A stretch of DNA of 22,452 bases from Pseudomonadota bacterium (GCA_021808195.1 JAKBCE010000047.1:1-22452); one strand, 5' to 3'. Positions 1 through 8,042 are shown, numbered from the stretch's first letter. Numbers and translations: made by a program. Notes: a model not told the origin generated them from the sequence alone.

Positions 1-37
1 AGTGGCCGCCGACCGGGATACGGATATCGAGTCCCAT
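1..37 (-). CDS. start of a probable small membrane protein, cut by window edge
   Basis: Seven bases after the symporter stop codon there is an ATG (complement of 35-37) preceded by TGAGG at a spacing of about five, so the symporter stop sits inside the ribosome binding site. The twelve codons visible read MGLDIRIPVGGH. Short membrane proteins that begin like this are, as I recall, often encoded directly after SSS-family symporters, but too little is visible to prove it. What is seen is a well-placed start with in-frame sense codons; the identity is inference. It would be the last visible gene of the dgoA-symporter operon. Confidence 0.45.
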   Translation of the reverse strand, partial: MGLDIRIPVGGH

Positions 38-43
38 GAAGCC

Positions 44-1747
44 TCACCAGAACAGCAGGTTGAGCACCACGGCGGCGCCGAGAACGCACGCCCCGAGCAC
101 GGCCGGGCGGCGGTACCAGTGGGCCGCACCGGTGGGCTGGCGCGGCGTGAGCGAATACACCAGCCCGACGAGATCCCGCTCGGGCCGCGGCCGGGTGGCG
201 AGGCTGACGCCAACCGTGACCAGGAAGCATGTGCCGAACGCATAGATCGCGGTCCAGAAATTCTGCGCCATCGGACTCGGGTACAGATGCATCACGGCGA
301 TCCAGCCACCTTTGATGCCGGGGGCGGCGCCCGCCGGCAGCGTCAGCCCGTGGTGCACGGCCGCCGCCGCCGTTCCGGCCAGCAGTCCCGCGAACGCGCC
401 GTGGCCGCTGGCACGCTTCCAGAACATGCCGAGCAGGAACGTGGCGAACAGCGGCGCATTCACGAACGCGAACAGCAGCTGCAGCAGGTCCATGATGTTG
501 TTGAATCGATTCGTCACGTAGGCCGCTGCGACCGAGAGCGCGATACCGACCACGGTCGCCACGCGGCCGACCGTGAGGTAGTGCGCGTCAGAGGCCTCGC
601 GCCGCAGGTATGCCTGGTAGATGTCGTAGGTCCACACCGTATTGAAGGCCGTGACATTGCCCGCCATGCCGGTCATGAAACTCGCCATCAGCGCCGTGAG
701 GCCAAGCCCGAGCATGCCATTTGGAAAGTATCGCCCCAGCATCAGCGGGACGACCATGTTGTAGTTGAGGTGGCCATCGGCCTGGCGCGGCAGCGTCAAT
801 CCACTCGCCCCGCCGTGCACGGTGGCGGCAATGGCGATCATGCCCGGCAGGATCACCAGGAAGGGGAACAGCATCTTCGGGATCGCGGCGATGAGCGGCG
901 TGCGCCGGGCCGCGTCCATCGATTCGGCCGAGAGCGCCCGCTGCACGACCAGAAAATCCGTGCACCAGTAGCCGAAGGAGAGCACGAACCCGAGCCCCAT
1001 GGCCATGCTGAACCAGTCGATGCCCATGGGGTTCTGATGCGGGCTGCCCATCACGCCCCAGGTACTCAGCCACGCATCCGGCGCGAAGCCGCGAGCGCGC
1101 GCCACCGTGTGTAGCCCAGCGACGAGGCCCTGCCAGCCGCCGACGTCCTTCAGACCGATCAGCACCAGGGGGGCGAACCCGAAGACGATGAGGAAGAACT
1201 GCAGCACCTCGTTGTAGATCGCCGAGGTCAGCCCACCGAGGAAGATGTACACCAGCACGATCAGCGCCGAGAGCGACACGCTGGTGTTGAAGTCCCAGCC
1301 GAGCAGCAACCGCAGCAACAGCGCGAGCGCGTACAGGGAAATCCCGGAGGAGAACACCGTCATCACCGCGAACGTGATGGCATTCAGCCCCCGGGTCTTC
1401 TCATCGAAACGCAGCTTCAGGTACTCCGGCACCGAACGGGCGCGCGAGCCGTAGTAGAACGGCATCATGAACACCCCGAGAAACACCATCGCTGGGATGG
1501 CGCCGACCCAGTAGAACTGGCTCGTGGCCATGCCGTACTTGGCACCCGAAGCGGCCATCCCGATGACTTCCTGTGCACCGAGGTTCGCCGAGATGAACGC
1601 AAGCCCGGCGATCCAGGCCGGCATGGCACGGCCGGAGAGGAAGAAGTCCGTACTGGTGCGCATCGAGCGCTTCAGCGCCGCGCCGATACCGAGCACCACC
1701 GCGAAGTAGGTGCCCATGATGATCCAGTCGATCGCCTTCGGATGCAT
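44..1747 (-). CDS. sodium:solute symporter (SSS family), probable sugar transporter
   Basis: The product is 567 residues and runs to a natural stop, a normal length for the SSS/SGLT family of Na+-coupled transporters in the inner membrane. Many hydrophobic segments are visible from MHPKAIDWIIMG to the last segment, which ends NLLFW. Family-like stretches include FFLSGRAMPAWIAG near the N-terminus, GSRARSVPEYLKLRF after the third segment, and LGGLTSAIYNEVLQFF in the middle. The start at 1747 was chosen over an upstream in-frame ATG because the extra 54 residues look non-coding and would overlap the aldolase gene. The start lies 10 bp after the DgoA stop, so the two genes are very probably one operon. 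With galM nearby, a hexose such as galactose or a sugar acid is the likely cargo; the exact substrate cannot be read from the sequence. Confidence 0.9.
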   Translation of the reverse strand: MHPKAIDWIIMGTYFAVVLGIGAALKRSMRTSTDFFLSGRAMPAWIAGLAFISANLGAQEVIGMAASGAKYGMATSQFYWVGAIPAMVFLGVFMMPFYYGSRARSVPEYLKLRFDEKTRGLNAITFAVMTVFSSGISLYALALLLRLLLGWDFNTSVSLSALIVLVYIFLGGLTSAIYNEVLQFFLIVFGFAPLVLIGLKDVGGWQGLVAGLHTVARARGFAPDAWLSTWGVMGSPHQNPMGIDWFSMAMGLGFVLSFGYWCTDFLVVQRALSAESMDAARRTPLIAAIPKMLFPFLVILPGMIAIAATVHGGASGLTLPRQADGHLNYNMVVPLMLGRYFPNGMLGLGLTALMASFMTGMAGNVTAFNTVWTYDIYQAYLRREASDAHYLTVGRVATVVGIALSVAAAYVTNRFNNIMDLLQLLFAFVNAPLFATFLLGMFWKRASGHGAFAGLLAGTAAAAVHHGLTLPAGAAPGIKGGWIAVMHLYPSPMAQNFWTAIYAFGTCFLVTVGVSLATRPRPERDLVGLVYSLTPRQPTGAAHWYRRPAVLGACVLGAAVVLNLLFW

Positions 1748-1757
1748 GTCGGCCCCT

Positions 1758-2402
1758 TCAGGCGCGCCGGATCGCCAGATGCCGCACCCAGGCCGCATGC
1801 AGGGCCTGCGCGCGTTCGCGCACGACGGGCGCGGTATCTCCAGCCTTGTAGAGTGCGCCGCCGACGCCAATACCGGCGGCGCCAGCTTCGAGCCAGTCGG
1901 CAAGATCATGCGCGCCGGTGCCGCCGACCGCCCAAACGCCGGCCGTGCGGGGCAGAATTTCGCGCAATGCCTTCAGATAGGCCGTGCCGACGGTGAGGGC
2001 CGGGAACAGCTTCAGCTGCGTAGCGCCGGCCCCGAGTGCCGTGAACGCTTCGCTCGCGGTGAAAAACCCCGGAAAGCTGTCGAGCCCGAGTTCCACCGTC
2101 CGCCGGATGACCTGCGGATCCGTATTCGGCGAGACCACGAGCCGCGCGCCGGCAGCAGCGACCTCCTCGACGTCCCGCACCGTGAGCACGGTGCCGGCGC
2201 CGATCAGTGCCTGCTCGCCGAACGTGCGGGTCAGCCGCGCGATGCTCTCGAGCGGCTGCGGGGAATTCAGCGGCACCTCGAGCATGCGGATCCCGCTGTC
2301 GATCAGCGCAGCGCCGATGTCAATCGCGTCGGTCGGCGTCACGCCGCGGAGGATGGCGATCACCGGCGGGGTAGCCGCGCCGGCCCCATGTTTCATCGTC
2401 AT
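1758..2402 (-). CDS. dgoA: 2-dehydro-3-deoxy-6-phosphogalactonate aldolase
   Basis: This is a cytoplasmic class I aldolase of the KDPG/KHG/KDPGal family, 214 residues, the usual size. It should cleave 2-dehydro-3-deoxy-6-phosphogalactonate to pyruvate and glyceraldehyde 3-phosphate. Visible marks are AILRG near residues 16-20, EVPLNSP at 42-48 with the general-base Glu42, GAGTV at 68-72, SPNTD at 91-95, the Schiff-base lysine in QLKLFPA (Lys131), and AVGGTG at 158-163. PLNSP after the Glu is typical of DgoA rather than Eda. The start at 2402 has AGGGG about seven bases upstream; a longer frame to 2444 exists but lacks a better start. The SSS symporter follows after 10 bp, which points to a galactonate/galactose route. 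Eda with KDPG as substrate is the main alternative. Confidence 0.88.
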   Translation of the reverse strand: MTMKHGAGAATPPVIAILRGVTPTDAIDIGAALIDSGIRMLEVPLNSPQPLESIARLTRTFGEQALIGAGTVLTVRDVEEVAAAGARLVVSPNTDPQVIRRTVELGLDSFPGFFTASEAFTALGAGATQLKLFPALTVGTAYLKALREILPRTAGVWAVGGTGAHDLADWLEAGAAGIGVGGALYKAGDTAPVVRERAQALHAAWVRHLAIRRA

Positions 2403-2520
2403 GTCATGACCCCTGCAATATCCGCAGCGTCGTGCGCGGCTCAACGGACCCCACGCGGCACGCTCCGAGCACTCTCAGGGCGAGCGTTCGTCGCGACGGC
2501 TTGGAAAGGACGGCGGGGAT

Positions 2521-2532
2521 CCGGTGTACCGG
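2521..2532. promoter_or_regulatory. inverted repeat, possible operator upstream of dgoA
   Basis: CCGGT-GT-ACCGG is a 5-bp inverted repeat with a two-base centre. It lies about 12-20 bases downstream of the predicted transcription start of the dgoA-symporter unit, a typical position for a repressor site. No regulator gene is in the window, so its role is inference; short GC palindromes also occur by chance in such DNA. Confidence 0.2.
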
Positions 2533-2550
2533 CGAGCTGCCCCCGTCCTA

Positions 2551-2578
2551 TTCATAAGATTAATCTGCTTTAGCTCAA
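2551..2578 (-). promoter_or_regulatory. candidate sigma-70-type promoter for dgoA-symporter
   Basis: An AT-rich patch stands out in GC-rich surroundings. On the minus strand TTGAGC (2573-2578, four of six matches to the -35 consensus) and TATGAA (2551-2556, four of six matches to the -10) are 16 bp apart. The spacer contains the perfect palindrome AGATTAATCT (2557-2566). This would give a leader of about 140 bases before dgoA. The match is read by eye and is not proof of activity. Confidence 0.35.
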
Positions 2579-2622
2579 AAGTCTGCCCCCTGCGTGCCGC
2601 GGGCCGCACCGCCCGACCGCGC

Positions 2623-2655
2623 CAGGACGGCCGGGCCGAAGGCCCGGCCGTCCTG
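2623..2655. terminator. perfect 15-bp hairpin after galM (terminator-like)
   Basis: CAGGACGGCCGGGCC, loop GAA, then its exact reverse complement: a perfect 15-bp stem with a three-base loop. It begins six bases after the galM stop codon on the minus strand. No T-run follows on either strand, so it is not a canonical intrinsic terminator. It may still end or stabilise the galM transcript and separate it from dgoA. Confidence 0.5.
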
Positions 2656-2661
2656 CGTGCC

Positions 2662-3825
2662 TCACCGTCTCGCCGCGACGGCCGGCGTGGTCGAGAAGGT
2701 ATACACGATGGTGTTGCGGTAGACCTGTCCGGGGTTCAGCCGCGCCGAGCCGAAGTTCGGGTGATTCGGCGTGTCCGGGAAGATCTGCGGCTCGAGCACG
2801 AATGCATCGCCCTGGCGATAGATGTGCCCGGAGGTGCCCACGATCGTGCCGTTGAGGAAATTGCCGCTGTAGAACTGCAGCCCCGGCTGGTTCGACTGCA
2901 GCGTGAGCACGCGGCCCGAGGCCGGGTCGACGACTCGCGCCATCAGGCGCAAACCAGCAATGGGTCCGCGGCCGAACACCCAGTTCATGTCGTAGCCGCG
3001 GCCGAAGACCAGCTGGCGCGAATGGCCGTCGAGAATGTCGCGTCCGATGGCCTTGGGCGTGCGGAAGTCGAACGGGGTACCGGCCACGGGCCGGATCACG
3101 CCCGTCGGGATCTGCGTCGCGTCCGTCGGCGTGATGTCCGCCGCAGGAATCATGAGCCGCTCATTGAGGATACTGCCGGAGCCCTCGCCCGAGAGGTTCC
3201 AGTAGGTGTGGTTGCTGAGGTTCACGATGGTCGGGGCATTGGTCGTGGCCCGATACCGGATGAAGAGCTGGTCGCGGTTCGAGAGCGCGTAGGTCACCGT
3301 CACGGTGAGCGTACCGGGATAGCCCTCCTGGCCGTTCGGGCTGACGTAGCGCATCGTGACGCTGCCGAGTGACGGGCCGCTGTGGACCGCGAGCACCGTC
3401 CACAACCGCCGGTCGAACCCCTTCGTGCCGCCGTGCAACGAGTTCGGGCCATCGTTGATCGGCAGCTGATAGGTGTGGCCGTTCAGCGTGAAGCGGCCCT
3501 TGGCGATCCGGTTGGCGAACCGCCCGACGCTGGCGCCAAAATACGGATCGGCCTTGCTGAGATAGCCGCGCAGCGTGCGGTAGCCGAGCGCGACGTCGGC
3601 GAAGTGCCCGTTGCGATCCGGCGTGAGGATCTCCTGCACGCGAGCGCCATACGTCAGCAGCCGAACGGTGATCCCCTGCCGATTGCGCAGCGTGACGGCA
3701 TACACGGCTCTGCCGTCCGGCAGGTGTCCGAAGACCGCCTTCGCCGCCGTCACCGCGTAACTCGTCTGCGTTCCGAAAGCCCCCAGGAGTGCCGTGGCCG
3801 CCACGGCGTAGTACATGTGTCGCAT
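2662..3825 (-). CDS. galM: aldose 1-epimerase (galactose mutarotase), exported
   Basis: This enzyme interconverts alpha and beta anomers of aldoses such as galactose or glucose. The protein is 387 residues with a likely signal peptide (residues 1 to about 24, hydrophobic run from YYAVAATALLG), so it should act in the periplasm. Family residues are visible: GRFANRI at 101-107, LHGG with His131, the catalytic NHTYW with His206, GYDMNW with Asp279, and the C-terminal catalytic Glu345 in LEPQIFPDTPNHPNF. The start at 3825 was chosen because it opens a signal peptide and has GAGAGG upstream; the frame stays open to 4293, but the extra residues do not resemble protein. It lies upstream of dgoA and the symporter in the same direction, separated by about 260 bp and a strong hairpin, so it may be a separate transcript serving the same sugar route. 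Confidence 0.93.
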   Translation of the reverse strand: MRHMYYAVAATALLGAFGTQTSYAVTAAKAVFGHLPDGRAVYAVTLRNRQGITVRLLTYGARVQEILTPDRNGHFADVALGYRTLRGYLSKADPYFGASVGRFANRIAKGRFTLNGHTYQLPINDGPNSLHGGTKGFDRRLWTVLAVHSGPSLGSVTMRYVSPNGQEGYPGTLTVTVTYALSNRDQLFIRYRATTNAPTIVNLSNHTYWNLSGEGSGSILNERLMIPAADITPTDATQIPTGVIRPVAGTPFDFRTPKAIGRDILDGHSRQLVFGRGYDMNWVFGRGPIAGLRLMARVVDPASGRVLTLQSNQPGLQFYSGNFLNGTIVGTSGHIYRQGDAFVLEPQIFPDTPNHPNFGSARLNPGQVYRNTIVYTFSTTPAVAARR

Positions 3826-4477
3826 CCCGCCATCCTCTCTATGAAGGTGGCCGCGCCCGCAGCGATACGCTCCGGGCAACCGAACGCCCGCGCAACCCCC
3901 GCCGCAACCCGCTGCCAGAAGCTCTCCCCGGCGACCATTGTAATGACCTCGGTGGCGCAATGCAGAACGACGCCAGCACTCACTGCGGACCACCGCCCGG
4001 TCGACGTCGCCGCAACTTGGATGCATCAGCACCCTACTGCCGTCGTGATCCGGGTCTGCGAGCGAACGCGGCGCAACGTACTCTCTGAGCGCCCCATCGC
4101 CCAAGGCAGGCCAGCAGCGTGCTTCGCCGCGCCGCAGGTCGACGCTCATTCCAGTCGTTTCGAGCCCCCTTTTGATCGCGATCGTCTTGCTCTTAGCATG
4201 CCAATCGAATTCTCCAGGCCCTGCCATGGAACAGTTCGCCGAACATGGCAGCGTGGATCCAGCCGCTGCGCCACGGTCATGCGCTTCAAGCACGGACGAT
4301 CTAGAATGACGTGCGGCTCGCGCGCCGTCGCGCCGGAGCCTCGGCTCGTCGCAGGCCGCACGGGCGTATCACATGTGCGCAGGCATCATTTGCACAGCGA
4401 CACGAGACACGCTCGTTTCGGAGCACCGGGGACACCCGAGGCACTTCTCGTCACGCATTGCACAACGAGGTCAATTC
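3826..4477. other. 652-bp gap without a convincing gene
   Basis: This gap lies between the divergent starts of galM and the DUF1993 gene and should hold both promoters. Open frames run through it on both strands, but their translations are rich in Arg, Cys, His and Pro and match nothing I recognise. Visible elements are weak: a TACAAT -10-like hexamer on the minus strand (3937-3942) without a good -35, and the palindrome GATCGCGATC (4174-4183). It is long for a simple promoter region. Confidence 0.5.
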
Positions 4478-4996
4478 ATGTCGATGTCAAATGCAGCGCT
4501 CTCATCGTTCGAAATCGGACTCAACGCCCTCTCCTCGATGCTCGACAAGGCGGACGCCTATGCCTCGGCAAAGAAAATCGATGCGGCGATACTGCTCAAC
4601 ACACGGCTGTTTCCCGACATGTTCCCGTTCACGCGCCAGGTGCAAATCGCCTGCGATGCGGCCAAGAACGGTGGCGCGCGGCTCGCGGGAGTCGAACCGC
4701 CCAAGCACGAAGATACCGAGCAGACGATGGCGGAGCTGAAGGCGCGGATCGCCAAGACGATCGCCTTCGTCAAGACGCTCGACAAGGCCAAAATCGACGG
4801 CTCCGCCGAGCGTGAGGTCATTTTTCCGATGGGGCGCGAGAACAAGGCAAAGATGCGCGGCGTGGATTACTTCAACCACTTCGTGCTGCCGAACTTCTAC
4901 TTCCACATCAGCACCGCCTACGGAATCCTGCGCCACTCGGGCGTGGAGCTCGGCAAGCGCGACTATCTCGCCGGTATTCCGATGACGATGATCTGA
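4478..4996 (+). CDS. DUF1993 family protein
   Basis: A 172-residue cytoplasmic protein that I recognise as DUF1993, a family of unknown function whose members are about 170 residues. Family-like stretches are LSSMLDKADAYA near the N-terminus, the strongly conserved LFPDMFPFTRQVQIA in the first third, GVEPPKHEDTE, MAELKARIAKTIAF, and the C-terminal FVLPNFYFHISTAYGILRHSG followed by ELGKRDYL. The fold is thought to be a helical bundle of the DinB-like type, but this copy shows no obvious metal-binding triad that I can assign. The start at 4478 has CGAGG seven bases upstream; an upstream in-frame ATG at 4373 adds residues unlike the family. It stands alone on the plus strand, converges on the epimerase operon, and ends at a hairpin. 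Confidence 0.88.
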   Translation: MSMSNAALSSFEIGLNALSSMLDKADAYASAKKIDAAILLNTRLFPDMFPFTRQVQIACDAAKNGGARLAGVEPPKHEDTEQTMAELKARIAKTIAFVKTLDKAKIDGSAEREVIFPMGRENKAKMRGVDYFNHFVLPNFYFHISTAYGILRHSGVELGKRDYLAGIPMTMI

Positions 4997-5009
4997 AGCC
5001 GCGCCCAAT

Positions 5010-5040
5010 GGCCGTCCGGCGACAACTGCGTCGGACGGCC
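5010..5040. terminator. 9-bp hairpin after the DUF1993 gene
   Basis: GGCCGTCCG (5010-5018) and CGGACGGCC (5032-5040) form a perfect 9-bp stem with a 13-base loop, starting 13 bases after the stop codon. No T-run follows, so it is a probable but not canonical terminator. It could also serve minus-strand transcripts arriving from the epimerase operon. Confidence 0.4.
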
Positions 5041-5339
5041 GGATGCTGTGCGAATTTCGCTCCGCTCACGGCACGCTGATGCATTCCGAGGTCGCGCATC
5101 TCGACCCGAATGTGCTGAGCGCCCGCGTCGTCCATTTCCGCCACGAACCAGCGGGGTGCGACATTCAGGATTTGACAATGGCTGAGCGCACACGCGAGTG
5201 CCGCAGGATCGCCCTGCGCGATGACCGGCAGGCACAGCACTGTCGGGCGCCCGCCCGCTTCATGCTCGCAGGTCACAGGAGTCAGGCTCCCGATCCGCTC
5301 GGCAGCCTGCGATGCCCGCTCCCGCCTCGGCCGCGGACC
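5041..5339. other. gap after the epimerase gene; possible decayed reading frame
   Basis: No confident gene. On the minus strand the frame that continues after the epimerase stop stays open past 5041, with codons rich in G/C at third positions. A GTG at 5276 could start a product beginning VTCEHEAGGRPTVLC. The frame then runs into the antisense of the DUF1993 gene, where the translation becomes Arg/Ser-rich and ends at 4908. This could be the remnant of a small downstream gene or a chance frame in GC-rich DNA. I match it to no family. Confidence 0.3.
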
Positions 5340-6341
5340 TCAGCTCGAAGCCCGATGATCGAGAGGAAACCCCCAAAGCTGGGGGCAGCACACCGTGCCA
5401 TCACGATAGATCGCCCCCGGCGCGCGGTCCTTCCGAAGGAACAGCGGTGCGTCCAGATCGACCAGATCACACAGCTGGCCGACGACGCAGGCCGGCGCGA
5501 TCCCGAGCGATGTGCTCGACATGCATCCAACCATCGGCCTCATTCCGAGCCGCCGGATCTCACGCACCATCAGCAGCGCCTCGGTGAGACCACCGCATTT
5601 ATCGAGTTTGATGTTGATAACGTCGAAAATGCCCTGGGCACGGCCCAGATCGGCCAGCGACTGGACACTCTCGTCGGCCGCCAGTTCAATAGGTGAATGC
5701 AGACCGCGCAACTGCGCCTCCTGTCCCACCGGCAGCGGCTGCTCGATCAGCTGCACGCCGAGCGCCTCAAGATCCGGCAACATCGCCTCGAGGGAGCCGC
5801 GCGTGAGCCCCTGGTTGGCGTCAACGCCGATCCACGCTGCGGGACGCGCGGCGCGCACGGCCCGCAAGCGCTCCAGATCATTCTCGCCCGTAAGCTTCAG
5901 TTTCAGCCGTGGTGCCGCCGCGAAATCCCGCGCAGCCTGCGCCATGCGGCCCGGGGAGTCGGCGCCTATCGTGTAGGTAGTCGACAGTGCGCGGGCAGCG
6001 CCGACCTCAGCCAGAGCGTAGACGGAGACCCCCGAACGCTTAGCCTCGAGATCCCACAGCGCAGCATCGAGCGCGGCCCGCGTTCCGCCCGGGGGCAGCA
6101 TCTCGCGCAGCGCCGAACGGGACAGGCCGCACTCGAGCTGTGAACGCATCCGCTCGATCTGCTCGGCCATCCGCTGCGGAGTCTCCGCGTGGTAGTACAC
6201 CCCGCTCGCCTCGCCACGTCCGAGAATCCCATCGTGCTCCAGCTCCACCACCAGAACGTCGAAATGCGTGAACATGTACCCGGAGATGCGGATCGGATCC
6301 TTCATGGGCCAGCGCTCAGCAATGACGGTGACGTTCAACAT
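5340..6341 (-). CDS. dipeptide epimerase-like enolase-superfamily enzyme
   Basis: A 333-residue cytoplasmic enzyme of the muconate-lactonizing subgroup of the enolase superfamily, most like dipeptide epimerases (L-Ala-D/L-Glu epimerase, DgcA-type). The N-terminal capping domain (about 1-110) includes ERWPM and GRGEASG. In the barrel are the KxK acid/base motif (Lys147, Lys149 in KLKLTGEND), the metal ligands Asp174 (VDANQG), Glu200 (IEQPLP) and Asp223 (AADES), and the opposing base Lys245 in NIKLDKCGG. The GCMSSTSLG loop fits substrate binding in this subgroup. The start at 6341 matches the family's N-terminus; GAGGAG lies only three bases before it, so a start further upstream (up to 6389) cannot be excluded. 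It follows the D-aminopeptidase-like gene by 117 bp. The exact dipeptide substrate is not known; an N-acyl amino acid racemase is the alternative. Confidence 0.8.
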   Translation of the reverse strand: MLNVTVIAERWPMKDPIRISGYMFTHFDVLVVELEHDGILGRGEASGVYYHAETPQRMAEQIERMRSQLECGLSRSALREMLPPGGTRAALDAALWDLEAKRSGVSVYALAEVGAARALSTTYTIGADSPGRMAQAARDFAAAPRLKLKLTGENDLERLRAVRAARPAAWIGVDANQGLTRGSLEAMLPDLEALGVQLIEQPLPVGQEAQLRGLHSPIELAADESVQSLADLGRAQGIFDVINIKLDKCGGLTEALLMVREIRRLGMRPMVGCMSSTSLGIAPACVVGQLCDLVDLDAPLFLRKDRAPGAIYRDGTVCCPQLWGFPLDHRASS

Positions 6342-6458
6342 GAGCTCCTCATGAACCAGAAACTGTCGTGAACGGCTGGGCGCATCCAAACGGACTGTGC
6401 CGCGCAGCCTCCAGCGTCGACCCGATATCCAGTGCCGTCGTACGTCAAGGGATGAGTC

Positions 6459-8042
6459 TTATCCGGTGCGCCGGAAGCGTACGTTGCGCATCCGATCCGA
6501 ATTCAACGTGAAGGCCGCGGCGCTCTCTGCAAATGTCAGCATGCCACCAATCGGGCAGAGCGGATCGAGCGACTGTGCCTGCCAGAGGTCGGCCGCGAGC
6601 CGCGTGAGCGCATAGCGGGCCTCGCCGAATCGGCCCGTCGTGATCAGCCGCATCTCACCGCTCGCCTCCAGCACCTGCGCCGTGACCGCCAGGGCGTCGC
6701 AGCAATAGCGACCCGACTGCCGTCCGAGTGGTGTTGCGGATGCCGGAGGTAGACGCTCAAGCACATCGACTGCCCCGAATTCCTGCAATAGGAGATTGCC
6801 GCTCTCGATGCAGACCGTCTGACCGAGAAACGAGAACATCGGCGAGAGCTGCCAGGCGTTCGGGCCCACAGCGCAAAGACTCATGGGCATGCCGCCGTCG
6901 ACCCGCAAGCTGGCGCGTCCGCCGAGCGCCATGAGCTCCACGACTCGACCGGATCTTGCGCACCGGTAGACGCCGCAGACAGCCGAATCGATGGCATCGG
7001 TGGCCGCCGCTTCAAGGCCCGGCACGCAGGCATCGATGACCCGGAAGGCCAGATCGATTGCATTCGCATCCCCACGATTCACCGCGACCGAAATGTCGAG
7101 GCCCGCCGCAGGCACTTTGATCATCTGCGAGTTTCCGCCGAAGACGCCGCCCGCATGTGAAAGGGTCGCAATGCCACGATAGCGATCAGAGACGAGCCCG
7201 AAGCCGTACCGCGTGGTAGTACCGTCCGCCAATCGTCCGGGTGAGCGCAGTTCGCGCCAAGTTGCCGGCGACCCGATTACCGGTGCGTCCATGTGGTGCA
7301 GCCAACGCAACATGTCGTCCATACTCGAAACGATGCCGCCGGCGCCCGTGAGCTCCATACCGGATGTTACCCTGGTGTATCCCTGGTTCGGATGGAACAT
7401 GTGCAATGCAGCGCTGTTGGACAGAAAGTCGCTGTCCCAGCGTCGCAGCTGGGTGTCGTACAGACCAAGCGGTGCAAAGATCCGCTGCTCGAGCACCTCC
7501 TCGAGCCGCTGGCCCGCAATCCGCTCGATCGCCGCCGTCAACAGGAGATAACCGCCGTTGTTATAGCTCCAGCCTGTTCCAGCCGGAAAGTCCCTATCAT
7601 CGATGTGCTCGTAGTATTCGAGCAGCTGCACGTCGGTTATCGTGCGGCCGATGCCGTGCATGAACATCGACGCCTGGAACACATCGCGCAGTCCACTGGT
7701 GTGTCCCATTAAGGCGCGCATCGTGGCACCGGCATTCGCGGGATGTAAGCGCGGCACGTACTGCCCGATCTGGGCATCGGCGCTGGCAAGTCCGTCTTCA
7801 CAGAGCAGCAGGTACGCGAGTGCAACGAAGTGCTTGGTGGTCGAGCCGATACGCATGCGCGTCGCTGGCGTCAGCAGCACGGGCAAGTCCATATTGGCAA
7901 GACCGAATCCACGTCGATACACGGGCCGGCCCTGAATCGCCACACCCACGACGGCGCCGGGCAGCCGGCCTTGGTCATAGGGCGTGAAGATTGCATCGAG
8001 TACCTTTGGATCACAGACGGCCGGATGCGCACGCTCGCTCAT
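6459..8042 (-). CDS. D-aminopeptidase-like serine hydrolase (S12, class C beta-lactamase fold)
   Basis: A 527-residue serine hydrolase. The catalytic domain (about 1-340) has SxxK as STTK (Ser67-Lys70), YxN as YNN (Tyr160-Asn162), and HxG as HAG (His296-Gly298). About 180 further residues follow, with a beta-rich look. This size and the motif spacing match the D-aminopeptidase of Ochrobactrum anthropi (about 520 residues, with two C-terminal beta domains), which removes D-Ala, D-Ser or Gly from peptide N-termini. No signal peptide is seen, so it should be cytoplasmic. The start at 8042 has GGAG six bases upstream. It lies between the TonB receptor and a dipeptide epimerase in the same direction, which fits peptide use. 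A DD-carboxypeptidase-like or esterase activity is possible, since S12 members vary widely. Confidence 0.8.
   Translation of the reverse strand: MSERAHPAVCDPKVLDAIFTPYDQGRLPGAVVGVAIQGRPVYRRGFGLANMDLPVLLTPATRMRIGSTTKHFVALAYLLLCEDGLASADAQIGQYVPRLHPANAGATMRALMGHTSGLRDVFQASMFMHGIGRTITDVQLLEYYEHIDDRDFPAGTGWSYNNGGYLLLTAAIERIAGQRLEEVLEQRIFAPLGLYDTQLRRWDSDFLSNSAALHMFHPNQGYTRVTSGMELTGAGGIVSSMDDMLRWLHHMDAPVIGSPATWRELRSPGRLADGTTTRYGFGLVSDRYRGIATLSHAGGVFGGNSQMIKVPAAGLDISVAVNRGDANAIDLAFRVIDACVPGLEAAATDAIDSAVCGVYRCARSGRVVELMALGGRASLRVDGGMPMSLCAVGPNAWQLSPMFSFLGQTVCIESGNLLLQEFGAVDVLERLPPASATPLGRQSGRYCCDALAVTAQVLEASGEMRLITTGRFGEARYALTRLAADLWQAQSLDPLCPIGGMLTFAESAAAFTLNSDRMRNVRFRRTG

Noticed and set aside
2..1114. 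Plus-strand open frame opposite the symporter
   Set aside because: Arg/His/Glu-rich translation without motifs; the minus-strand symporter is unmistakable.
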